A DNA stretch of 64,000 bases, from the NCBI RefSeq assembly GCF_014653575.1, contig NZ_BNAQ01000001.1, positions 620,001 through 684,000 on the forward strand. The letters are read 5' to 3'. The stretch is from Sphingomonas glacialis. GTDB lineage: Bacteria; Pseudomonadota; Alphaproteobacteria; Sphingomonadales; Sphingomonadaceae. Below the pieces are notes generated by a model, which saw only the letters and a list, made by a program, of their open reading frames with translations, had not been told where the DNA came from and made no database searches. Shown piece by piece: positions 24,560-33,200 of this stretch (position 1 is its first letter; every line of letters begins with the position of its first letter). The position numbers and the translations under genes are program-made.

Positions 24560-24603
24560 GGCGATACCCCCACTTGCCGGGCAATACCCCCAACAATTAC
24601 CCC
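24560..24603. repeat. Direct repeats upstream of the methyltransferase operon
   Basis: GGCGATACCCCC (24560-24571) and GGCAATACCCCC (24580-24591) are 12-base repeats with one mismatch, spaced 20 bases apart. A partial third copy, CAATTACCCC, follows at 24594-24603. They lie 27-70 bases before the start of the first methyltransferase gene, so they could be operator sites or arm-type sites for integrase near the attachment site. Confidence 0.5.
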
Positions 24604-24665
24604 AAAGTGCGCGGGCTGTCCCGATTCGCATCGCAGAGGTAATGAGAACAAACCAAGGCCGAATG

Positions 24666-24695
24666 ATCCTATTCACGCCTGAGACGTGATAGGAT
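24666..24695. repeat. Inverted repeat beside the tRNA / prophage junction
   Basis: ATCCTATTCACG (24666-24677) is mirrored by CGTGATAGGAT (24685-24695) with one bulged base and a 7-base spacer. It sits 24 bases from the 3' end of the tRNA gene and upstream of the methyltransferase operon. There is no T run, so it is more likely a protein-binding site or recombination-associated palindrome than a terminator. Confidence 0.5.
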
Positions 24696-24718
24696 ATGTA
24701 TGGCATGCAAATTAAGAA

Positions 24719-24795
24719 TGGTGGGCCCGGCAGGACTTGAACCCGCAACCTAGCCGTTATGAGCGGCCAGCTCTAACCAGTTGAGCTACAGGCCC
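24719..24795 (-). tRNA. tRNA-Ile2 (anticodon CAU), probable prophage attachment site
   Basis: A 77-base cloverleaf including the encoded CCA (24719-24721). The acceptor stem is GGGCCTG pairing with CGGGCCC (one G-U). The anticodon loop CTCATAA lies at 24757-24763 with anticodon CAT at 24759-24761 (stem GGCCG/CGGCT). The T arm is GCGGGTTCAAGTCCTGC. The body matches the minor isoleucine tRNA whose C34 is converted to lysidine to read AUA, and not the methionine tRNAs. The 3' end faces the prophage, as expected for integration into a tRNA 3' end. Confidence 0.9.
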
Positions 24796-24807
24796 CCCGC
24801 ACGCTCG

Positions 24808-25845
24808 TTAGCGCCCTGCCCCCGAAGCTGGCAAGCCCGCAGCGACAATCACATCCTCGAGCGACGCCGCCTGCACCCCGCGCCGCGCAAGATCCGTCAG
24901 CACCGCGTCCCACCACGCGTAAAATCGCGCCAGGTCAGCCGCATCGCGGACATAGGGGGTGTGGCCCGGTGCGAGCGACGGCGAGTGGAAGGCAAAGTTG
25001 AGCAAGCGAAGGCCCTCTCCCGTTGCCACCGCGATCGCCTCGAGCGCATCGCGCAGCGGCATGTCTTCGGGCGTCAGCGCGACCCGCGACAGCAACCCAG
25101 CCCGCGCGAACAGCCCGCGCCCCTTGGGCACGGCGCCCAGCGCGCGATACAGCCGCGTCCCGCCACTGCGCAGCCAGCCGGTGTGGATCGTCGTCAACGG
25201 CAGCTCGACCAGCTGTGCGTCGGGGCCGGTGCGGAAGGCGGCGTTGCCGATCTCGGCGAAATCGGGGCCGCCATCGCCGCTATAGGCATAACCCGACCGC
25301 ATCGAGCTATCGATGCGATAGCCGCGCTCGGCGAGCAGCCGCAGCGTGTTCGGCCCGATCCCGTAGCGCCCGGCGCGATAGGCGATCGGCCGCGTTCCCG
25401 TTCCCGCCGCGATCGCGTCGGTCAGCACATCGATCTTCGCCGCCTCGAGCTGCTCGGGCAGACTGCCGGCATAGCTGTTCGACGGCGTCAGCGCCTCGTC
25501 GAACGGGGGATTGACCCACGGGTGCAATTGCGTGCCGACCGCCGACACGCCGTCCTCGAGCACGCCAGCGAGCGTCGCGATCGCGTAGGCGTCGGTCGCG
25601 ATCGGATAATCGACCATATAGGTCAGCGGGACGCCGTGATCGGCAAAGCGGCGGTGCGCCGCGGGGAGCGCCGCGATCGCCGACACGCCGTGCGTATCGC
25701 GCGCCAGCGGGGCGTTCCAGTCGAACTCTTCCTCGGTATCGACGAGCACGATGAAGCGCGTGCCGAACGTCGACGGCCACGCCACAAGATCGCGCGGCTC
25801 GGGCGCGCGCGGGCGATACCCGGGGGGTGGCACGCTTGCAGCCAC
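24808..25845 (-). CDS. Polysaccharide deacetylase-like (WalW-type) protein
   Basis: A 345-residue protein, GTG start at 25845 two bases after the kinase-like gene's stop, so the pair is co-transcribed. It contains FIVLVDTEEEFDW near residue 31 (the Asp motif of the NodB-like fold), TYMVDYPIATD, GTQLHPWVNPPF with a candidate metal His, YRAGRYGIG, and FHSPSLAPGHTPYV near the C-terminus. These are features of WalW-type polysaccharide deacetylases in sphingomonads. It has no signal peptide, so its substrate is probably a cytoplasmic or nucleotide-linked sugar, or it acts in another role. Confidence 0.75.
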   Translation of the reverse strand: MAASVPPPGYRPRAPEPRDLVAWPSTFGTRFIVLVDTEEEFDWNAPLARDTHGVSAIAALPAAHRRFADHGVPLTYMVDYPIATDAYAIATLAGVLEDGVSAVGTQLHPWVNPPFDEALTPSNSYAGSLPEQLEAAKIDVLTDAIAAGTGTRPIAYRAGRYGIGPNTLRLLAERGYRIDSSMRSGYAYSGDGGPDFAEIGNAAFRTGPDAQLVELPLTTIHTGWLRSGGTRLYRALGAVPKGRGLFARAGLLSRVALTPEDMPLRDALEAIAVATGEGLRLLNFAFHSPSLAPGHTPYVRDAADLARFYAWWDAVLTDLARRGVQAASLEDVIVAAGLPASGAGR

Positions 25846-25847
25846 GG

Positions 25848-27731
25848 TCAGTTGCTGGAAACCTGCTCCATATCGGCAGGAAAGGCGACCGGAAGGCGCA
25901 AAGTCAAGCTCTTGTCGCCAAGCGTCAGGCTCCCGCGCAATTCGACGGCAAGATTGCGCGCGAGCCGCAGCGCAAACCCGGTCCCGAGCAAGGGTGCACC
26001 GCCGGACTGGTCGGCGCGATCGGCCTCGGATTCGGCGTCGATCGTCAGCAGCGTTTCCTCGGCATAGGCGGCGAGCGCCTTGGGCCGATCGAACACGATC
26101 ACGACCGCACCATCATCGCGCCTCGCGACAACACCGATCCGGTCGCCAGCGCCGCCGGCTGCGACGAGCGTCGCGAGCAAGCGCGCGATCAGCCGCTCGA
26201 CCGCGCGATCATCGCCGAGGATCGCCAGGGCGGGATCGTCGACCTGCAGCTCGAGCACGGTGCCGCGCAGCGTCGCGAGCGGCGCGAGATCATCGGCGAT
26301 CCGCGTCAGCAGCGGTGCCAGCGGGACATCGGCGGCGCGCAAGTCGAGCGCGTGCGTCTCGATCCGCGCGGCCATGTCGATATCGTCGATCGCCGTGAGC
26401 AAGCCGCTCGTCTGGCTGCGGATCACACCGGCCTGTTCGCGATACGGCTGCGGGACTGGCCCGAGCATCTGTGCTTCGATCATCTCGGCAAAGCCGGCGA
26501 TCGCATTGGTCGGCGTACGCAGTTCGTGCGCGAGCTGGCGCAGCGCGTCGGCGGCGGGGTTGCGCGCCTCGCGCGTCGGCTCGGCGGTTTCGTCGGCACG
26601 CGGGCGCCGCGCGCTGCCGCGATAGCCGGTGAAGCGGCCCGTCGTCCGGTCGAACACCGGGATCCCGGTGATCCGCCACGGACCTGCCGCATCGGACGTG
26701 CCATCGACCACCAATCGCGCGTCGCTGAAGCCGGCGCGGCGCCGGAAGGCGCCTGACGCGACGCCATCGACCTGCGATCCGATCGCCCCGTGATCGAGCG
26801 TCAACCCGATCAGCGGGGCGCGCGCGGCGCCCTCGACCCAGCGCAGCACGCCCGCGGCGTCGGTTTCGAAGCGGAAGGTCTCGGCCTGGCGTGCCGCGGG
26901 AACGAACGGCGCGGGCTGGATTTCGAGCGGTGGCGGCGCGGGCGCCTCGGCGCGCTTGCGCTGATAGGCGTCGATCCGCGCGACGAGCTCGGCAATCGGG
27001 AAAGTGCCCGATTGCGGCTTGTCGGGCTTCGGATCGGCGCTCGGCGGTGCCATCGAACCGCCTTCGCTCGCCTGTTCGGCGCGGCGCCGCGCCTCGGCGA
27101 CGAGCGGCATCGATGCGGCGACCGAAGCAATCGACAAGAAGGGCGAGACGGGTGCGATCGTCTCGGGAATGGCGAACGGCTCGGGTTCGGCTTCGAGTAT
27201 CGGCTGGGCGATGGGCGCTACGATCTCCGCCGGCGCCGGGGTTTGGGCTGGCGCAGCGGCGTCTGCGACGGGCTCGGGCGCGCCGAGCACGAAATCGACG
27301 CTTCCGAAGCTTTGCAGCGCGCGCGTCACGCCGTCCGCCAAATCGCGGCGGTGGCGGAGCACCGAGCGCGCGGCCGGCGACAGCGTGGGAAGGATCGCTG
27401 CCCACTCATCGGTCGACAAATCGGCAGTGCGCAGCATCGGCGCGGCGATGGCGAGCTCGTCCTGGGCGAAGAACGCCACCAGGGCTGCGGGCGGCGTGGC
27501 AAAAGCCAGCGCGCGCGCACTCGCCGCGCGGATCGGCGGCGGGACGTCGCCCCGGATCGACGCGAGCCGCGCGATGGCAACGTCGCTTGCCGCAACACGC
27601 CCGCGACCGATCAGATCGACCAGCTGCCGCCACGTCGATTGCGCACCGAACGGCGTCGACATGTCTGCCGAAAGAACCGTGTCGAGGCTGTCGTCGAAGC
27701 GCAAGTCGGATCGTTCCCTGTGGTCGCCCAT
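25848..27731 (-). CDS. Histidine-kinase-like protein with DUF2336-like N-terminus and PAS domain
   Basis: A 627-residue soluble protein (no transmembrane segments). Residues about 20-130 are helical repeats resembling DUF2336 (LSPAARSVLRHRRDLADGVT). Then comes a low-complexity linker and a PAS-like region (about 270-380, FDRTTGRFTGYRGSARR). The dimerisation box LAHELRTPTNAIAGFAEM has the phospho-accepting H402. The ATP domain keeps a G2 box (LGTGFALRLARN), but the N box reads DDRAVERLIARLLATL without the usual Asn and the G1 box lacks DxGxG. It may bind ATP poorly or act as a scaffold. The start was chosen at ATG 27731. Confidence 0.7.
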   Translation of the reverse strand: MGDHRERSDLRFDDSLDTVLSADMSTPFGAQSTWRQLVDLIGRGRVAASDVAIARLASIRGDVPPPIRAASARALAFATPPAALVAFFAQDELAIAAPMLRTADLSTDEWAAILPTLSPAARSVLRHRRDLADGVTRALQSFGSVDFVLGAPEPVADAAAPAQTPAPAEIVAPIAQPILEAEPEPFAIPETIAPVSPFLSIASVAASMPLVAEARRRAEQASEGGSMAPPSADPKPDKPQSGTFPIAELVARIDAYQRKRAEAPAPPPLEIQPAPFVPAARQAETFRFETDAAGVLRWVEGAARAPLIGLTLDHGAIGSQVDGVASGAFRRRAGFSDARLVVDGTSDAAGPWRITGIPVFDRTTGRFTGYRGSARRPRADETAEPTREARNPAADALRQLAHELRTPTNAIAGFAEMIEAQMLGPVPQPYREQAGVIRSQTSGLLTAIDDIDMAARIETHALDLRAADVPLAPLLTRIADDLAPLATLRGTVLELQVDDPALAILGDDRAVERLIARLLATLVAAGGAGDRIGVVARRDDGAVVIVFDRPKALAAYAEETLLTIDAESEADRADQSGGAPLLGTGFALRLARNLAVELRGSLTLGDKSLTLRLPVAFPADMEQVSSN

Positions 27732-27849
27732 CGCGCCGTAAGAATTTCTTAACCGGGGGGAGGACTCGGTGGAAGCCCAAGATTTCGAGGCGTCGCATTG
27801 TGGGACAATTGCGTTCGCCGGCAATTATCTTATGCTGGGGGCAGAGCAT

Positions 27850-27870
27850 GCGACGCGAAAGACGCGTCGC
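27850..27870. promoter_or_regulatory. 8-bp perfect inverted repeat before the Lrp gene
   Basis: GCGACGCG (27850-27857) and CGCGTCGC (27863-27870) form a perfect palindrome with a 5-base spacer AAAGA, 17 bases before the start of the Lrp-type regulator. It could be an autoregulatory operator or an mRNA hairpin over the translation start region. The divergent kinase-like gene starts 119 bases away on the other strand. Confidence 0.45.
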
Positions 27871-27886
27871 GGGGGAGCTGCACGTA

Positions 27887-28354
27887 ATGAGCTTTGATTC
27901 GATCGACCGGCGTATTCTGGAATTGCTCCAGGACGACGGACGGATGACCAATGTCGAACTGGCCGAGCGCGTCGGGCTGACGGCACCGCCGTGCCTGCGG
28001 CGTGTCCGCGCACTCGAGGAAGCCGGGGCGATCCGCGGCTATCACGCCGAGATCGATGCAGCAACGCTCGGGTTCCCGATCACGGTGTTCGCGATGGTAT
28101 CGCTGCGCAGCCAAGCCGAGCACGATCTCGCCGCGTTTGAAGAGCATGTCGCGACGATCCCCGAGGTCCGCGAATGCCACATGCTCAATGGCGAGATCGA
28201 CTTCATCCTGAAGATCGTCGCGAGCGATCTCAAGAGCTTCCAGGAAATCCTGATGACGCACCTGACGCCAGCGCCGAACGTGGCGAGCGTCAAGACATCG
28301 CTGACGATCCGCACTGCCAAGGCGCTGCCCGGGATCCCGATCCGATCGGCGTAG
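27887..28354 (+). CDS. Lrp/AsnC-family transcriptional regulator
   Basis: A 155-residue regulator. The N-terminal helix-turn-helix is at residues about 6-50 (DRRILELLQDDGRMTNVELA, then VGLTAPPCLRRVRALEEAG), the classic Lrp form. The C-terminal RAM ligand domain follows (AMVSLRSQAEHDL; IPEVRECHMLNGEIDFILKI). GGGGGAG precedes the ATG at 27887; the frame is open far upstream, but only as antisense to the kinase gene. Divergent from the kinase-like gene and followed by an MFS exporter, suggesting control of one of these. The ligand is unknown. Confidence 0.88.
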   Translation: MSFDSIDRRILELLQDDGRMTNVELAERVGLTAPPCLRRVRALEEAGAIRGYHAEIDAATLGFPITVFAMVSLRSQAEHDLAAFEEHVATIPEVRECHMLNGEIDFILKIVASDLKSFQEILMTHLTPAPNVASVKTSLTIRTAKALPGIPIRSA

Positions 28355-28423
28355 AGCGGACGGGAAGCGCGGCGATCGAACGAACGGATGGTCTTGCGCG
28401 CCGGTTCGGCCTAGGCGGCAGCG

Positions 28424-29647
28424 ATGTCTGACACATCGCCCGCCCGGATCATGTCGCAGCGCGAGTTCGTCGCCTTTGTCGCGGCGTTGATGGCGGTCAA
28501 TGCGCTGGGCGTCGATCTGATGCTCCCCGCGCTCGCCGATATCGGCCATCGCCTGGCGATCGCCACCGCGAATCAGCGGCAGTGGATCATCACGATCTAC
28601 ATGCTCGGCTTCGGCTCTGGCCAGCTCGTCTACGGGCCGCTCGCCGATCGCTACGGACGGCGGCCGATACTGCTGATCTCGCTCCTCGGGTTCGTCGGGG
28701 CGAGCGTGTTCGCGGGCGGGTCGCAGACCTTCGCGGCGCTGCTCGGCGCGCGCTTCCTGCAAGGGCTGATGTCAGCCTCGACGCGCGTGCTCGCGGTGGC
28801 GATCGTGCGTGACCGCTTCTCGGGCCGGCAGATGGCGCGGACCTTGTCGGTCGCGCAGATGATCTTCTTCCTGGTGCCGATCCTCGCGCCCAGCATCGGG
28901 CAAGTCCTGCTCGCGTTCGGGCCGTGGCGCTTCATCTTCTACGCGCTCGCCGCCTTCGCCGCGTTCGTGCTGAGCTGGACGTTCTTTCGGCTGGGCGAAT
29001 CGCTGTCGGTCGAGCGGCGCTCGCCGCTGTCGCTCGCGTCGCTCGGCCAGGCGTATCGGCTGACGCTGACCAACCGCTATTCGGCCGGTTATGCGGTGGC
29101 GGCGTCGATGACCTTCGGCGCGATCATCGCGTTCGTGTCGTCGGCGCAGCAGATCTTCGTCGAGGAATTCCATGCCGGCACGCGCTTCACGATCCTGTTC
29201 GCGATCTGCGCCTTCTCGATGGGCTGCGCGGCCTTCGCCAACAGCCGGCTGGTCGAACGGCTCGGGACGCGGCTGATCTCGCAATCCGCCTTGCTCGGCC
29301 TCATCGCGCTGTCGGTGCTGCATATCGGCGTGATCGCGGCGGGCTTCGAAACGCTGCTGACCTATATGGTCTTCCAGGCGCTGAGCATGACGTGCATCGG
29401 CCTGTGCGGTTCCAACTTCGGCGCGATGGCGATGGAGCCCGTCGGGCATATCGCCGGGACGGCGTCGTCGATCCAGGGGTTCATCACCAGCGTCGGCGCG
29501 GTCATCGTCGGGTCGCTGATCGGACAATCGTATAACGGCACGACCTATCCGCTGGCGATCGGCTATCTCGCGATCGGGCTGGTCGTGCTGGCGATCGTCT
29601 ATTGGGTCGAAGGCGGCCGGCTGTTCCACGCACACCACGCGCGCTGA
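28424..29647 (+). CDS. MFS drug/metabolite exporter, Bcr/CflA type
   Basis: A 407-residue 12-transmembrane major facilitator. The motif-A region GQLVYGPLADRYGRRPILL (residues about 67-85) and NALGVDLMLPALADIGH near TM1 are hallmarks of the DHA1 Bcr/CflA drug-resistance group. The later GAGxxxG-like region ALGARFLQGLMSASTRVLAV sits in TM4. Located 69 bases downstream of the Lrp regulator on the same strand, so it may be its target. Substrate unknown; chloramphenicol, bicyclomycin, purine and sulfonamide-like compounds are known for relatives. Confidence 0.85.
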   Translation: MSDTSPARIMSQREFVAFVAALMAVNALGVDLMLPALADIGHRLAIATANQRQWIITIYMLGFGSGQLVYGPLADRYGRRPILLISLLGFVGASVFAGGSQTFAALLGARFLQGLMSASTRVLAVAIVRDRFSGRQMARTLSVAQMIFFLVPILAPSIGQVLLAFGPWRFIFYALAAFAAFVLSWTFFRLGESLSVERRSPLSLASLGQAYRLTLTNRYSAGYAVAASMTFGAIIAFVSSAQQIFVEEFHAGTRFTILFAICAFSMGCAAFANSRLVERLGTRLISQSALLGLIALSVLHIGVIAAGFETLLTYMVFQALSMTCIGLCGSNFGAMAMEPVGHIAGTASSIQGFITSVGAVIVGSLIGQSYNGTTYPLAIGYLAIGLVVLAIVYWVEGGRLFHAHHAR

Positions 29648-29797
29648 CGCCGCGGGAGAGTTTGGCCAGCAGGATCGGGCGGCGCACCCACGCGTCAAGC
29701 AGAGCCGGTTGCGCTTGCGGTCGCCCGAAAAGAGCAGAGGATGGGCCGGGAAACGGGCGGCCGTAGCGGGCAAGACCCCCATCCTAGGAGAGTGACG

Positions 29798-30124
29798 ATG
29801 GACACGAGAGCCGGCAAGGAAGTCCATGACCTCATCGGTTTCGTCGGACTGCGCGCGCATGCCACCGCGGTTGGCTTGCTCCAGCTCTCGGCCGAACTGG
29901 TGAAGGCCGGCGTCCTGCAGGAAGATGCGGTAACGCGGATCAAGGCGGCGATCGCCGACGAGCTCGAACTGTCGCGCCCGTCGACCGTATCGAAGGCCGA
30001 ATTCGACCGCACGACACGTCGGCGGCTCGACCGGCTCTTCGCTGGCGACGAAAAGCTCGCGCCGGGTCCTGCAGCAGAGCCAGCGATCGAAACCGGCGCG
30101 CACGCAGCCGAGCGTTCTTCCTGA
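29798..30124 (+). CDS. Hypothetical helical protein, 108 aa
   Basis: ATG at 29798 preceded by TAGGAGAGTGACG, a good ribosome-binding site, which favours it over the upstream in-frame ATG at 29741. The product is helical: VHDLIGFVGLRAHATAVGLL, QLSAELVKAGVLQEDAVTRI, then ADELELSR; its C-terminal third is low-complexity Ala/Pro/Glu. No motif is recognised and no membrane segment is present. The 150-base gap before it holds no other gene. Confidence 0.55.
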   Translation: MDTRAGKEVHDLIGFVGLRAHATAVGLLQLSAELVKAGVLQEDAVTRIKAAIADELELSRPSTVSKAEFDRTTRRRLDRLFAGDEKLAPGPAAEPAIETGAHAAERSS

Positions 30125-30135
30125 TCGAAGTTAAT

Positions 30136-30164
30136 TCCCGACGAAAGCTGCGCTTTTCGCGGGA
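30136..30164. repeat. Imperfect inverted repeat after the 108-aa gene
   Basis: TCCCG-A-CGAAAG pairs with CTTTTCG-CGGGA around a CTGCG loop. It lies 12 bases downstream of the small gene's stop. There is no T run after it, so it may be a weak terminator or mRNA 3' hairpin. The rest of the gap to the Mfd-like gene (30165-30289) holds no confident gene. Confidence 0.4.
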
Positions 30165-30289
30165 CCAAAATCGTGTCTCCGCCCGTTAGGACGCTCCTGA
30201 CGCTGGGAGAGACTGACGCGATGCCGTGCCGATCATGAGCGAGACAAAGCGTGCGGCGGGTGCCGTAATCCCCGTGTCGGAACAGCCCC

Positions 30290-33200
30290 TTGCTGCTCGC
30301 TGACGCCAATCCGCCAGCGCCTGAAGCGCGCCAGACCGAGCGTGATGCCGCGATCGGGATCGTCGCGACCAAGCTCGCGCAAGCGGCCGCGACGCACGAC
30401 ATCCTCTACATCGCAACCGACGAACAACGCGCCGAGGCCGTGGCCGCAGCCCTTGCCTGCGCCGCGCCCGATCTGCTGGTGGTGCACAGCCCCTCGAGCG
30501 ACGCTCTGCCAGGCGACACCGCGCCCGCCTCCCCCACCAATGTCGGCCGCCGCATCGCCGCGTTGCGCCGGTTGCGCGTCGCGTTGACCGACCAGCAGCG
30601 CGTCGCCTTCGTCACCACCGCCGAGGCTGCCGCGGCAGCCTACCCCCCGCCCCCGGCGTTCGACGACGCACCCCCGACGCTGCGGGTCGGCGACCATGTC
30701 GACATGACGGCGCTTGCCGAAATGCTCGGCGCGATCGGCTATGTCGCCGATGACCGGGTCGACGAGCCGGGCGAAATGGCGCTGCGCGGGCAAGTCGTCG
30801 ACCTGTACCCCGCCGACGCGGTCGCCCCCGTACGCATCGAGATCGTCGACGGCGCGATCAGCGCGATCCGGCTCTACGATCCGATCTCGCAGCTCGGCAC
30901 CGAGCCGATCGAGTCGATCCAGGTTGGCCGCGTGTCCGAACCAGCGCTTGGCGCCGACTGGGAGTCGCTGTTCGACCATGCGCCCGACGCCGTGATCGCG
31001 ATCGACCCCGCGGGAACGGCGCGGCGCGATCGCTATGTCGGGCTCGCCACCAGCGCCGCCAAGGCGCGCGGTCTCGACACGCTGCCGATCGTCGATCGGA
31101 AGCGCTGGGACAAGGCGCTGAAAGGGCGCACGATCATCGCGGTCGCCGCCGCCGACGAACAGCCCGTCCCGCGCTTCGTCGAGCGCAAGGCGGCGGGTCG
31201 CGCTTTCTCGCGCTTCGCCAAGGCGGCGCTGTCGCAGGGGGACCGGCTCGTCCTGCTCGGCGCGGCGCGCGACATCCGTTTCCTCGCGCCGCGCCTCGCC
31301 AAGGCGCAGGGCATCGCCTTTACCAAGATCAGCCATTGGGCCGAGGTCGCGACGCTCGCACCGGGCAGTGCGGCGATGCTCGACATGCCGATCGACCATG
31401 GCTGGCAAGCGCCCGGACTCAGCGTCGTCGCCGCAGCCGATCTGCTCGGCAGCCGCGTCCAGGCGACGCATGCGCCGTCGGATGCCGCGGCGGCGCTCCG
31501 CGGTGACATGGGCGACATCCGCATCGGTGACGTCGTGGTGCACGAGGATTTCGGGATCGGGCTCGTCGCCGGGGTCGAGCCCGTCGGGGTCGATGCCGAT
31601 GGCGGCGACGCGATTGTCCTCGAATATGCCAATGAGGGCCGGCGGCTGGTGCCGGTCGCGGATGCCGACCGCATCTGGCGCTATGGCGCCGACCAGGACG
31701 CGGTCGCGCTCGACACGCTCGACGGGTCGAGCTGGGAGAAACGCCGCGGCGCGATCGACGCGGCGGTCGCCGAGAGTGCGCGCGGGCTGACCGCGCTCGC
31801 CGCCGAACGCGACCGCAAGACCGCAGCGGTGCTCGAGCCCGAAGTCGACGCCTATGAGCGTTTCGCCGCCGAGTTCGCCTTCACCGAAACCCCCGACCAG
31901 GCGCGCGCGATCGCCGCGACGCGGGCCGATCTGGCGGCGGGCAAGCCGATGGATCGGCTCGTCGTTGGCGATGTCGGCTATGGCAAGACCGAGGTCGCGC
32001 TCCGCGCCGCCGCGCTCGCAGCGCTGGCGGGCAAGCAAGTCGTCGTCGCCGCGCCGACGACGGTGCTGGTGCGCCAACATCTCGAACTGTTCACCAAGCG
32101 CTTCGCCGCGACCGGGCTCGCGGTGGCGGGCCTGTCGCGGCTGTCGAGCCCGGCCGAGAAAAAGGCGGTCAAGGCCGGCCTCGCCGACGGATCGATCGCG
32201 ATCGTGATCGGCACCGGTGCGGTGGCTGCGAAGGGCGTCGCCTATCGCGACCTTGGCCTCGTCGTGATCGACGAGGAACAGCGCTTCGGCGCGGCCGACA
32301 AGGCCAAGCTGCGCGGGCTTAACACCGATGGCCATGTGCTGACGCTGACCGCGACGCCGATCCCGCGCACCTTGCAGGCCGCGCTGATCGGGCTGCAACA
32401 GGTCTCGGTCATCGCCACGCCCCCCGCGCGGCGCCAGCCGATCCGCACCAGCGTCGGCAGCTTCGATCCCGTCACGGTCCGCACCGCGTTGCTGCGCGAA
32501 CGCGAACGCGGCGGACAGAGCTTCGTCGTCGTCTCGCGGATCGAGGATATCGCGCCGATGGCCGAACGGCTCGCCGCGCTCGTTCCCGGCCTCACGATCC
32601 GGCAAGCGCACGGCAAGCTGCCCGCCGCCGAGATCGACACAGCAATGGTCAGCTTTGCGAACGGCGATGGTGACGTGCTGCTCGCGACCAACATCGTCGA
32701 GGCTGGGCTCGACGTGCCGCGCGCCAACACGATGATCGTCTGGCGCGCCGACCGCTTCGGCCTGTCGCAGCTCCACCAGCTGCGCGGACGCGTCGGGCGG
32801 GGCGGGCGGCGCGGGCAGATCCTGCTGCTCACCGATCCCGAGAGCAAGGTCGCCGAATCCACGCTCAAGCGGCTGCGTACGCTCGAGGCGCTCGACAAGC
32901 TCGGCGCCGGCTTCGCGATCAGCGCGCGCGATCTCGACATGCGCGGTGCGGGCGATCTGCTGGGCGATGCGCAGGCCGGGCACATGAAGCTGATCGGCGT
33001 CGATCTGTACCATTACCTGCTCGAATCGGCGCTTCGCACCGCGCGTGGCGAGCATGTCGAGCGCTGGACGCCCGAGCTTCATCTCGGCATCGCGGGCAAT
33101 CTTCCGTTGGACTGGATCCCCGAGGACGATGTCCGCGTCGCGCTGTACGGCCGGCTGTCGCGGCTGAGCGAGATGGCCGCGCTCGACGCGTTCGAGGCAG

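Larger units (their letters stand above)
1..24718. mobile_element. Prophage, siphovirus with GTA-like tail module (left end outside window)
   Basis: A contiguous block of phage genes runs from a truncated major capsid gene to the 3' end of a tRNA. Late genes (head completion, tail, host recognition, lysis) lie on the + strand. A leftward operon with two DNA methyltransferases occupies 24533-21262. The right boundary is placed at 24718 because the next base begins the 3' CCA of a tRNA-Ile2 gene, a common type of integration site, and chromosomal genes follow. Integrase, repressor, replication, terminase and portal genes are not in the window and should lie to the left. The left end is unknown; the boundary is inferred from gene content and has not been checked by finding attL. 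Confidence 0.85.

Noticed and set aside
32261..32281. DEEQ in place of DEEH in the Mfd-like helicase as an anomaly
   Set aside because: DEEQ is the normal form in many Mfd proteins, for example that of Bacillus subtilis, so it is not unusual.
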